Origin: DAOUBF01 sp034432795
GTDB taxonomy: Bacteria; Chloroflexota; Anaerolineae; DSLN01
Assembly (NCBI GenBank): GCA_034432795.1
Contig: DAOUBF010000006.1
Span: 1 to 64,000 of the forward strand
DNA length: 64,000 bases
Reading direction: 5' to 3'
Shown: piece after piece, positions 17,684 through 24,759 of the stretch
How positions within the stretch are numbered: position 1 is the first letter of the stretch
How the letters are laid out: every line of letters begins with the position of its first letter
The notes under the pieces: generated by a model
What the model was told of the DNA's origin: nothing
The model's input: the letters and a program-made list of their open reading frames with translations, nothing else
The model's database searches: none
Position numbers and translations under genes: made by a program

Positions 17684-17743
17684 TTGAAGAACAGGATAAC
17701 CAGGAAGGCGATCAGAGCCAGCAGGGACAGGCCCAGGCCACCT
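17684..17743 (-). pseudogene. 3' remnant of a duplicate of the 18485-19171 membrane protein gene
   Basis: On the minus strand this stretch reads LSLLALIAFLVILFFNRA and a stop. The intact gene at 18485-19171 ends LSLLALIAFLAILFTRGAA. The DNA from AGGAAGGCGATCAGAGCCAG to CAGGCCCAGGCC is identical in both. Upstream of this patch the match stops at 17743 and only the DUF2442/DUF4160 pair follows. I infer a former tandem paralogue of which only the tail remains, with the pair now lying between tail and intact copy. Confidence 0.75.
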
Positions 17744-17772
17744 CACCTGGCAGACACGATCAGCGGCGCCGT

Positions 17773-18069
17773 TTATGGCGCCGCCGAAGACTTGCCCGCA
17801 GAGACCGCCTCAGAATGCGGCAGTTCTTCGCCTGTGACTTTGCTATAAAGCATGTCCGGGTCCAGGTCTGCCCCATTGGGCCAATATACCGTTCCCCATT
17901 CAGGGTTCAGGCTCACTCTGGCAAAGAACTCCGGGTCCTTAAGGGGAGCGAAAACACCGCTGAATTCAACGATTTCGGTGACATCCACAATACCCTCCTG
18001 ACCATCTTCAAAGCGCAGATGAAGACGGTAACCTTCAAGGGGCTTGACCGCTACAATATCCTTCAACAT
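17773..18069 (-). CDS. DUF2442 family protein
   Basis: The 98 residues follow the DUF2442 pattern: LKDIVAVKPLEGYRLHLRFE, then GIVDVTEIVEFSGVFAPLKD and ARVSLNPEWGTVYWPNGADL. The family is widespread, small and uncharacterised, and is usually found with DUF4160, as here with a 3-bp gap. The pair behaves like a mobile toxin-antitoxin-type module in its genomic distribution, but no activity is known to me. The C-terminal dozen residues (AVSAGKSSAAP) look added. Confidence 0.85.
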   Translation of the reverse strand: MLKDIVAVKPLEGYRLHLRFEDGQEGIVDVTEIVEFSGVFAPLKDPEFFARVSLNPEWGTVYWPNGADLDPDMLYSKVTGEELPHSEAVSAGKSSAAP

Positions 18070-18072
18070 CGT

Positions 18073-18333
18073 TTACTCCAGAGGCTCTATCCGCCTGAGC
18101 GGCGCCTGTTGGCGAGCCAGCTTCCAGTTCTCTTTCAATTCGTCTTGGTGGGCAGCCGCCCATTCCATGACCATACCGAACACCCTGGGCGAAAGGTGTC
18201 CGCGAAAGAGTGTGAGCGTATCAATGGCGATCAACGCTTTCTGCTCCCCATAACGCACATGGAAGTGAGGGGGCTGGTGATCACCATAATACATCGTGAT
18301 GATGATCCCAAAGAACCGACATATCTCCGGCAT
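18073..18333 (-). CDS. DUF4160 family protein
   Basis: The 86 residues contain the family core GIIITMYYGDHQPPHFHVRY, with the PPHFHVRYG hallmark, followed by LFRGHLSPRVFGMVMEWAAA. It is the upstream partner of the DUF2442 gene. The conserved His cluster suggests metal or nucleotide binding, but the biochemical role is unknown. An antitoxin/toxin-like role is inference from the constant pairing. Confidence 0.87.
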   Translation of the reverse strand: MPEICRFFGIIITMYYGDHQPPHFHVRYGEQKALIAIDTLTLFRGHLSPRVFGMVMEWAAAHQDELKENWKLARQQAPLRRIEPLE

Positions 18334-18396
18334 ACCTAATAGAGTCAGCGGACATTATGATACCCCCGGAGCCGTAAAAGTCAATTGGGAACATTG

Positions 18397-18480
18397 CGGG
18401 GGTGTATTTCAATTTTGGGGCAACTGTCAGCAGTCACCCCCTCCCCCTCTATGGGGGAGGGTTGGGGAGAGGGTGACTTC
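18397..18480. repeat. Dispersed repeat, families G and C
   Basis: TTTCAATTTTGGGGCAACTG, continuing to TCAGCAGTCACCCCCTCCCC (18407-18446), recurs with few changes at 48330-48367. A CCCTCCCC...GGGGAGGG hairpin follows (18441-18470). The same G+C composite occurring twice shows that the two parts move or are copied together. Confidence 0.8.
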
Positions 18481-18484
18481 CCGG

Positions 18485-19171
18485 CTACGCTGCCCCCCTG
18501 GTGAATAGGATAGCCAGGAAGGCGATCAGAGCCAGCAGGGACAGGCCCAGGCCGATCTTGCCCAGGCCGGGGCGGTCCGTGCCCAGGAGAAGTGCGCCCA
18601 GGCTCAGGCCCAGCGCCAGTAGGGCCAGGTCCAGCCCATAACGGACAAAGGCTGAATGTTGTTCGGCGCTGACCAGGAACGCGGCGCCGCTGATGGCCAT
18701 CCCCAGCAGGGCGCCGACGATACCGGCCAGGGCAAAGCCATCCGCCGGCGCATTCGGCAGGCGGCGGGCGCGTTGGAACTCCCCCCACAGCCGCAGCGCG
18801 TACACCGCCAGCAGGATGCCGATGGCCAGGATCAACGTGTCGCCGGTAGCCTGGTTGAATTGCAGCCCCCCGATAGCCAACAGCAGGCCCTGGCCGCCCA
18901 GGAAAACGGCCTCCCCCGCTAAAAGCGCCGCGTGCTTCAGCCACAACGAGGCCAGCCCCAGACCGATGGCCAGTATCCCCCATAGCGGATCGAGCACAGG
19001 CGGGAACTCCAGCAGGCCTGGGCCAAACAGGGCGAACAGGCCCAGGACGATGAGCGAACTGCCCCAAATACGGATCATGGTGCCCAGGTGGGCGCGGTCG
19101 GCTTCTACTTCGGCAGGCGTAGAGGGTCTGGATGAGAGAGGTTCAAGGGGACGGTTTGTAAATCTGGGCAC
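18485..19171 (-). CDS. Multi-pass membrane protein of unknown function
   Basis: The 228 residues contain about seven predicted hydrophobic helices between residues 33 and 225 (for example IWGSSLIVLGLFALFGPGLL, LILAIGILLAVYAL, IGLGLSLLALIAFLAILF). The soluble N-terminal 30 residues are polar. I recognise no transporter signature. It starts with GTG at 19171. A duplicate of its last ~20 codons survives at 17684-17743. The function is unknown. Confidence 0.7.
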   Translation of the reverse strand: MPRFTNRPLEPLSSRPSTPAEVEADRAHLGTMIRIWGSSLIVLGLFALFGPGLLEFPPVLDPLWGILAIGLGLASLWLKHAALLAGEAVFLGGQGLLLAIGGLQFNQATGDTLILAIGILLAVYALRLWGEFQRARRLPNAPADGFALAGIVGALLGMAISGAAFLVSAEQHSAFVRYGLDLALLALGLSLGALLLGTDRPGLGKIGLGLSLLALIAFLAILFTRGAA

Positions 19172-19189
19172 CGCATGACTCGCGTGGAA

Positions 19190-19759
19190 CTATTTCGCCA
19201 CCCCCAATATCAGGACAGGAATATCAATATCGGCGATTCCACGATTCTCTAAATCCCACACGATCTGCTCAAAGAACGATACGCCGGTTGACATCTCATC
19301 GGCAAAGTCTTTGACAGGGACGATCTCAATACCAGCATCAATGAGACCGCGCCGGTGGAATATCGTCATCTTGGCGCAAACATTATACACCATGAAAGCA
19401 TATTTCCCGAATTGGACCTCTACACCGACACGATTCTTCACGAAATCCATCTCTCGGAAAGCACCTTTATAAGACGTGGAGGGTATATAGCCAGGGGTAT
19501 AGTATTGGGACGAATATTCACAGGGGACTTTGTGCTTACGCCAACCTCGGGCGCTGAACTCTGCTCTGAACGCGCGGTTCAAGGCCCTCGGCTCGTAGAG
19601 CGTCCTTCCAGGCATAGTCTTTTCTCTACTGATTTTGGTCTTGTATCTCTGGCTATCTACAGTAGCGATAATTTGTTTGACCTCTTCAAGCTCAGCGCTG
19701 AACTTTGCCTCTATAATCTCTTCTCCTTTGTTGAAAGAGTAAATCCCCGCGATAATCAT
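19190..19759 (-). CDS. BglII-family type II restriction endonuclease
   Basis: The 189 residues include EMDFVKNRVGVEVQFGK, which has the spacing D-x8-E-x-Q of the BglII active site (Asp84, Glu93, Gln95 in BglII). The N-terminal part is MIIAGIYSFNKGEEIIEA. Such enzymes are dimers that cut palindromic DNA; recognition of AGATCT is possible but cannot be read from sequence alone. The start is the ATG at 19759, which overlaps the methyltransferase stop by 4 bp; longer in-frame sequence lies inside that gene. Base composition is clearly more AT-rich than the flanks, a sign of transfer. Confidence 0.87.
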   Translation of the reverse strand: MIIAGIYSFNKGEEIIEAKFSAELEEVKQIIATVDSQRYKTKISREKTMPGRTLYEPRALNRAFRAEFSARGWRKHKVPCEYSSQYYTPGYIPSTSYKGAFREMDFVKNRVGVEVQFGKYAFMVYNVCAKMTIFHRRGLIDAGIEIVPVKDFADEMSTGVSFFEQIVWDLENRGIADIDIPVLILGVAK

Positions 19760-20745
19760 TCGTAGTCGCCTTTGCTCTCCAGGAGCCTCTGCCGCGAGAC
19801 ATCCGCCCATTCATCGGGGATTTGCGAAACTTTTTCTCTGCCCGTCGGCGTATATACAGGCCTGCCCATCGGCCTGAGACGAAGCGTACCGTTAAAGTAA
19901 GCCAGGATGCGCTCGCGGGCAATATCAATATAAGCAGCCTCCTTTTCGCTCCCCATCGCACGCCGGTTATGCTTGATAGCAGCTATCAGAGATGAACCTA
20001 CACCAGCGTAGGGATCAAAGACCCAATCCCCTTCATTTGTCAGAGCAAGCACACAACGCTCCACAAGCTCAACGGGGAATTGGCAGGGGTGGATCGTTTT
20101 CTCCGGATGATTTGATTTTACGTTCGGGATATTCCAAAGAGCGCTGTCCCAATCTTCCACTAATATCTCCCAAACGTCTGACGGATTCTTTCCCTTTGGG
20201 TTGCCCGATGGTTTGCCCTTGTTAGGCCCCTTGTAATGGCGCTTGCCAGGATACTTCGCAGGTACGCGCACCGCGTCGAGATTAAACACATAGCGATTGC
20301 TCTTCGTAAACCATAGAATAGTCTCATAACGGCCAGAGAACCGCTTTGAGGCGTGTAATCCGTGTCCGAAGTACCAGATAATTCGGTTTCGCAAGAACAA
20401 GTTGAGCTTCTTAAAAATATCATAGTAGAGAATATCAAGAGGGTAAACCTCGCCGTCTTGCACGAAATTGCCCACCTGCCAGCAAATACTCCCATCCTCT
20501 CTCAGAACTCGGTAGAGTTGAGCGATCGTTTGCGCCTGTGTTTCCAAATACTTTCCAATGGAAACACGGTCTTCGTAGTCTTTGCCAAGATTATAAGGAG
20601 GGGAAGTGATAATAAGGCTGATTGAGTTATCCGGGATCGTAGGCAGAAACTCGTTCACATCACCGTGATAAAGCACGATATGCGCATCCGGATGGAAATA
20701 ACCCTCAATCTGTTTCGGTGTATTGAAAAGAGGCAGGTTTGCCAT
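19756..20745 (-). CDS. Type II DNA methyltransferase, beta class (probably N4-cytosine)
   Basis: Protects host DNA from the adjacent endonuclease. Motif IV is IITSPPYNLGKDYE (about residue 46), and the SAM-binding motif I, FDPYAGVGSSLIAA, comes later (about residue 244); this order is the beta class. The SPPY form is common in N4-cytosine enzymes, and the BglII partner M.BglII makes N4-methylcytosine, so the pairing is consistent. The region between them (residues 130-215) would be the target-recognition domain. The gene is AT-rich like the endonuclease and precedes it in the operon, so methylation would be established first. Confidence 0.92.
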   Translation of the reverse strand: MANLPLFNTPKQIEGYFHPDAHIVLYHGDVNEFLPTIPDNSISLIITSPPYNLGKDYEDRVSIGKYLETQAQTIAQLYRVLREDGSICWQVGNFVQDGEVYPLDILYYDIFKKLNLFLRNRIIWYFGHGLHASKRFSGRYETILWFTKSNRYVFNLDAVRVPAKYPGKRHYKGPNKGKPSGNPKGKNPSDVWEILVEDWDSALWNIPNVKSNHPEKTIHPCQFPVELVERCVLALTNEGDWVFDPYAGVGSSLIAAIKHNRRAMGSEKEAAYIDIARERILAYFNGTLRLRPMGRPVYTPTGREKVSQIPDEWADVSRQRLLESKGDYE

Positions 20746-20841
20746 AGACTTTATCCAGAGTTCAGGTATAAGCCATGATAATCATACTTAATCATACTCT
20801 AATATGGCGTAACGCCGCAAGATAGAATAGGCCGATTCTCC

Positions 20842-22170
20842 TTAAGGCGTCAGCCGCTCCATGTCGCGGGGGAACAGCGTGGCCTCGCGCAGGTTGGACA
20901 GGCCAGCGAGTTGGGCAATAAAGCGCTCCAGGCCGATGGCAAAGCCGCCGTGCGGCGGCATCCCGTGGCGAAAGGCCTCCAGATAACCAGCGAAGGGCTG
21001 CGGCGACATACCCCGCGCCTCCAACGCGGCCAGATAATCGGCGTAGCGATGCAGCCGCTGCCCGCCGGTGACGATCTCCACGCCGCGAAAGATCAGGTCA
21101 AAACTGTTGGAGTAGCGCGGGTCCGCCGGGTCGGGGTGGGTGTAGAAGGGGCGCTTGCTCATCGGATAGCCGGTGACGAACACGAAGTCCGAACCGTGCA
21201 CCTCCCGCGCCCACTCGGCCACCCAGCGCTCATCCTGGGGCGACAGGTCCGGCTCGCCCCGCACGTCCACGCCATAGCGGTCCAGGATGAGTTGCTGCGC
21301 CTGGGTGAAATGCAGGCGAGGAATCTCGGCGGGCACGGTCGGCAAGGTCAGGTTCAGCAGGGCCAGATCGCTGGCGTGATATTCCCCCAGCCAGGCAATG
21401 ATCGCCGCCAGCAGGCGATTAAGCAGCGCCATCACGGTGGTATGGTCGCGGATGAAGCCGAATTCCACGTCCAGACTGACGTATTCGTTGGTGTGGCGGG
21501 CAGTGGAGTGCGGCTCGGCGCGGAAGACCGGCCCAACCTCAAACACGCGCTCAAATACGCCCACCATGATCTGCTTGTAAAGCTGAGGCGATTGCGCCAG
21601 ATACGCCGGGCGGCCAAAGTAATCAATCTTAAAGACGTTGGCCCCCCCCTCCGTCGCCGAACCGACGATCTTGGGCGTCTGGATCTCGGTGAAGCCTTCG
21701 TTGCGCAGGAATTCGCGGAAGCCGGCCATCACACCGGAGGCCAGCCGGAACAGCGCGCGCCTGGCCGGATGGCGCAGGCCCACAGTGGCATGGTCCAGGA
21801 ACGTGTCCAGCCCGACCTTAAGTTCACGCTTGTTAATGGCGAAGGGCACCGGTTCGGTGACCGGCGTGATCACCCGCACCTGGCAATCGCGCAGTTCGGC
21901 GCCCCCCGGCGCCTGCGGCTCGGCCACAACGCGGCCCTCCACCTCAATCACAGACTCCACCTGGCAGCCTGCCAGAGGCGCCATCTGCTCAGGTGTCTCC
22001 AGCACGGCCTGGAAGAGGCCCCAACCATCTCGCACGAGCAGGAAATTGATCCCGCCCAGCCGCCGCAGCGTGTGCAGCCAGCCCGCCAGCCGCACGCGCT
22101 CGCCGACGTGGTTCGCCGCTTCCGTTGTGCGTACCCGTTCCAGTTCCACCTCCCCCCGCCTCTCTAGCAT
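20842..22170 (-). CDS. aspS: Archaeal-type aspartyl-tRNA synthetase
   Basis: A class II synthetase charging tRNA-Asp, and tRNA-Asn too if non-discriminating. An OB-fold anticodon domain (about residues 20-110: VRLAGWLHTLRRLGGINFL) is followed directly by the catalytic core with no bacterial GAD insertion, which is the archaeal/eukaryotic AspRS2 layout. Motifs are FLRNEGFTEIQTPKI, FEVGPVFRAEPHSTARHTNE, and the C-terminal GGFAIGLERFIAQL with LFPRDMERLTP. The length of 442 residues fits. The start at 22170 is chosen because sequence further upstream (MAGFYTCRY) is repeat DNA; no clear Shine-Dalgarno is seen. Whether it discriminates needs assay. Confidence 0.9.
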   Translation of the reverse strand: MLERRGEVELERVRTTEAANHVGERVRLAGWLHTLRRLGGINFLLVRDGWGLFQAVLETPEQMAPLAGCQVESVIEVEGRVVAEPQAPGGAELRDCQVRVITPVTEPVPFAINKRELKVGLDTFLDHATVGLRHPARRALFRLASGVMAGFREFLRNEGFTEIQTPKIVGSATEGGANVFKIDYFGRPAYLAQSPQLYKQIMVGVFERVFEVGPVFRAEPHSTARHTNEYVSLDVEFGFIRDHTTVMALLNRLLAAIIAWLGEYHASDLALLNLTLPTVPAEIPRLHFTQAQQLILDRYGVDVRGEPDLSPQDERWVAEWAREVHGSDFVFVTGYPMSKRPFYTHPDPADPRYSNSFDLIFRGVEIVTGGQRLHRYADYLAALEARGMSPQPFAGYLEAFRHGMPPHGGFAIGLERFIAQLAGLSNLREATLFPRDMERLTP

Positions 22171-22180
22171 AGCAATGTAT

Positions 22181-22229
22181 CGGCAGGTATAGAAACCCGC
22201 CATCGGCAGGTATAGAAACCTGCCCTACG
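22181..22229. repeat. Partial copies of dispersed repeat family D
   Basis: Two head-to-tail pieces of CGGCAGGTATAGAAACCTGC type lie between AspRS and the ThrRS-editing gene. Full 57-bp copies are at 27778-27834 and 35894-35950. The right end (GTAGGGCAGG on the minus strand) supplies the TAG stop of the ThrRS-editing gene. Confidence 0.8.
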
Positions 22230-22638
22230 TTATGGAGACAAACACCTTCGCCAGCGACTCGCCGTACACCGCCAACTCCCACTCGCACACCCAGCCGAAG
22301 GGCGTCACCACCACCTCATAGCCCGTTCGCCTGAGCCGTTCCGCCGCGCTTTGCAGGAAAGCCTGGGCGAAGGCAGGCGAGGCTTTGCTCTCGGCCAGGT
22401 GGGTGAAGGAATGCAACACCACGCGGCGCAGGCCGCGCTTGCCCGCCAGCCATTTGATATTCTTGACGAACTTGGTCTCCAGCCCGCCCGGATCAGCCTC
22501 GTCCCCCGCCTCAGCGTGGACAAAGGCGACCACTGCCTCTTTCACTTCGTGCGCTTCGGGTGCATCTACCGCCTCCGGCAACGTCTTCTCAAAGGGCGCG
22601 AACCAGAAGCGCCGGGCCTGGAACATGAGCAGTTTCAT
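22225..22638 (-). CDS. Free-standing archaeal-type ThrRS editing domain
   Basis: The 137 residues match the archaeal threonyl-tRNA synthetase N-terminal editing domain (D-aminoacyl-tRNA deacylase fold): KLLMFQARRFWFAPFEK, AVVAFVHAEAGDE, VVLHSFTHLAESKASPAFAQ and VVVTPFGWVCEWELAVYG. In archaea this domain hydrolyses Ser-tRNA-Thr. Here it stands alone and so would act in trans. The ATG at 22638 lies one base after the stop of the LysM gene. The stop codon comes from a family D repeat. It lies next to an archaeal-type AspRS, which suggests joint acquisition of tRNA quality-control genes from archaea; this is inference. Confidence 0.85.
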   Translation of the reverse strand: MKLLMFQARRFWFAPFEKTLPEAVDAPEAHEVKEAVVAFVHAEAGDEADPGGLETKFVKNIKWLAGKRGLRRVVLHSFTHLAESKASPAFAQAFLQSAAERLRRTGYEVVVTPFGWVCEWELAVYGESLAKVFVSIT

Positions 22639-22639
22639 C

Positions 22640-23386
22640 TCAGGGCAGTTGCAGCGTGGCCACCACGGCCCCGGTCGCATCAGTGAGCGTGGCCTCGTCG
22701 CCGCGGTCGCCCCACACCGCCGCCGGGCGTCCCCAGTACAGGTCGGTGGCCGAATTCGTACCGGCGGCGGTGTGCACCTGGACCTGCGCGCCCTGAAGGA
22801 GCACCAGGCTGGGAAAGACGAAGCGGTTGCCCTGCTTATCGCTCAACGTCCAGTTGGCCAGGTCCACCCGACCGCCTTCGTTGATCAGGACAATGGCCTC
22901 ATTCGCCAGGTCCCCCCGGCCCGTCACGCCGCGCAATGTCACCACAGGCGGGGCGCCCGAAGGGGTCACGGTGGGGATGGGGGTCGGCGGCGCGTTGGCC
23001 GTGGCGGTGGCCGCCGCCACCGCCGTCTGCGCCGCGCCGCTCGTGGGGATGATCAGCGTCTGGCCCACCCGGAGGAGGTTCGGATCCGCCAGTCGGTTGA
23101 CAGCGATCAGATCCTCTATGGTCACACCGTACTGCTGGGCAATAGTGGAAAGTGTGTCGCCAGCCTTGACAACGTAGATCGTCCCTTCCGGCGTCTCTGT
23201 CGCCTCTGACGCGGCAATGGTCGCCTCAGGGCCTGGCGTTTCACCGGGCGCTGCCGTGCCTGCGAGAGCGGGCAGGCCACTGCGTGGCGGTGCGCGCCGA
23301 TCCCACAGGGCCAGGACTGACAGGCTGACGACCAGTGAGACGACGACGTTGATCAGGACGAAGCCGAGCAGGCGTTTCGGTGACAT
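22640..23386 (-). CDS. Membrane-anchored LysM and lamin-tail-domain protein
   Basis: One N-terminal transmembrane segment (about 8-27, LGFVLINVVVSLVVSLSVLA) is followed by a Pro/Glu/Thr-rich linker, a LysM domain (about 69-115: IYVVKAGDTLSTIAQQYGVT, LRVGQTLIIP), a second low-complexity linker and a lamin-tail domain (about 150-245: LANEAIVLINEGGRVDLANW, FVFPSLVLLQGAQVQVHT). It is thus an extracytoplasmic protein that may bind peptidoglycan or other glycans. LysM plus LTD architectures are frequent in Chloroflexota envelopes. No enzyme domain is present. Confidence 0.85.
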   Translation of the reverse strand: MSPKRLLGFVLINVVVSLVVSLSVLALWDRRAPPRSGLPALAGTAAPGETPGPEATIAASEATETPEGTIYVVKAGDTLSTIAQQYGVTIEDLIAVNRLADPNLLRVGQTLIIPTSGAAQTAVAAATATANAPPTPIPTVTPSGAPPVVTLRGVTGRGDLANEAIVLINEGGRVDLANWTLSDKQGNRFVFPSLVLLQGAQVQVHTAAGTNSATDLYWGRPAAVWGDRGDEATLTDATGAVVATLQLP

Positions 23387-23389
23387 GGG

Positions 23390-23440
23390 AACGTGAAACG
23401 TAAAACGTGACGACCTGTTACGCTTCGCGCTTTACGTGAG
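23390..23440. repeat. Dispersed repeat family F (CGTGAAACGTAAAACG type)
   Basis: The short tract AACGTGAAACGTAAAACGTG lies between the divergent LysM and phosphodiesterase-like genes. Related tracts occur at 27926-27986 (CAAACGTGAAACATC, GACGTTTCACGTTTGGCG) and at 15560-15640, where they encode the N-terminus of the C39-like protein. The element is a run of GACGTTT/AAACGTC-like words in both orientations. Confidence 0.7.
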
Positions 23441-23548
23441 TGATCTTAGCACACATGGAGAGGCTTGACAAACGCGAAAAGGCGTGTATAACCGACCCTA
23501 CCCCAAATCTCCGGCAGAATAGGAAAGCCCTGGGAAGCGATTCCAGCC

Positions 23549-24577
23549 TTGAGAACGATAAGCCACCTGATGCTGATTGGACTGACCGCTTTAAGCTGGC
23601 TATACGCCCTGGGCCTGGCGGCCTACCTGCCGTTGCGTGAGGTGTTGTGGCGGCGCGGTTGGGGCGTCCTGGCCATCAACTTCATCCCCTGGCTGTTCGT
23701 GCCCCTGCTCGTCCTCATCCCCCTGGCGCTCCTGCTGCGCGCCTGGCCCCTGCGGGGGGCGACGCTGCTGGCCACGCTCGTCTTCCTGGTGCTCTACGGC
23801 GACCGCTTCCTGCCGCGCCTGCCGCCGGCCCAGGCCAACCGCCCCGCCTTCCGGGTTATGACCTGGAACATCCACCTGCGTAATCTGAACATAGAGGAGG
23901 CCGCCGCCACCATCGCCCGCGAGTCGCCCGACATCGTTGCGCTGCAAGAGTTGGGGGTGGAGATGGCCGAGGGGCTGGTGGCGCGACTGGGCGAGCGCTA
24001 CCCGTATCGCGCGTTGCACCTGGGGGCCGGCTACTGGAGCAGCGGCGTACTCAGCCGTCACCCCATTCTGGAGGATAAGGGCTTCCTGGTGAGCGCAGGC
24101 CAGCCCATCGTGCACCATATTGTCCTGGAGGTGGCCGGGCAGCCGGTCTACCTCTTCAACGTCCATTTGCACCTGCGCGGCGTCGGGGAGGGCAATGGCG
24201 ACGAATTCCTGACCAGCACCTTCCCTGGCCTACGCGCTGCCTTCCTACAGGATGAGGAGGTGGACAGGCTAATCGCCGAGGTTCAGGCGCAACACGAGCC
24301 GGTTCTGGTCGTGGGCGACTTCAACCTCACCGATCAGACGCCCAACTATGCGCGGATCAACGCCGTGCTGCGCGATGCCTTCCGGCAGGCGGGATGGGGC
24401 TTCGGCTTCACCTACCCCAACAAGAAGCACGTTCGCGGCTTCTACACCCCCTTTCCGCTGGTCCGCCTGGATTACGTGTTTCACTCGCCCGACCTGCGGG
24501 CCATACGGGCCTGGGTGGGGAAAGAGGGCGGCTCGGACCATCGCTACGTGGTGGCGGAGTTATCACGCCAGGACTGA
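23549..24577 (+). CDS. Membrane-anchored endonuclease/exonuclease/phosphatase family protein
   Basis: Two or three hydrophobic helices (residues 5-85) precede an EEP domain (about 100-340). Its motifs are FRVMTWNIHLRNLN, IVALQELG, VLVVGDFNLTDQTPNY, LDYVFHSPDL and GGSDHRYVVAEL, giving the complete Mg-dependent phosphodiester hydrolase set (Asn, Glu, Asp/Asn, Asp, His). The domain would hydrolyse a phosphodiester, possibly in an envelope lipid or in extracellular nucleic acid. The start is TTG at 23549 or ATG at 23570; neither has a strong Shine-Dalgarno. It is divergent from the LysM gene. Confidence 0.85.
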   Translation: MRTISHLMLIGLTALSWLYALGLAAYLPLREVLWRRGWGVLAINFIPWLFVPLLVLIPLALLLRAWPLRGATLLATLVFLVLYGDRFLPRLPPAQANRPAFRVMTWNIHLRNLNIEEAAATIARESPDIVALQELGVEMAEGLVARLGERYPYRALHLGAGYWSSGVLSRHPILEDKGFLVSAGQPIVHHIVLEVAGQPVYLFNVHLHLRGVGEGNGDEFLTSTFPGLRAAFLQDEEVDRLIAEVQAQHEPVLVVGDFNLTDQTPNYARINAVLRDAFRQAGWGFGFTYPNKKHVRGFYTPFPLVRLDYVFHSPDLRAIRAWVGKEGGSDHRYVVAELSRQD

Positions 24578-24759
24578 CGCCCGGCACAGAACCTGCACCC
24601 GATCAGAGCAGGAATAGCCTAATGGTCAGGTTGACAGATTATAACACCTATGTTAAGCTCTCGCTTGGCTTTGCTGCGTTATGCTGGCCGCAGCCCCTTT
24701 ATTTTTTTTAAGAAGGACCTGCTCCCCCGCCGGAAGCAGGTTAGGAAGGAGAGAGCGCG

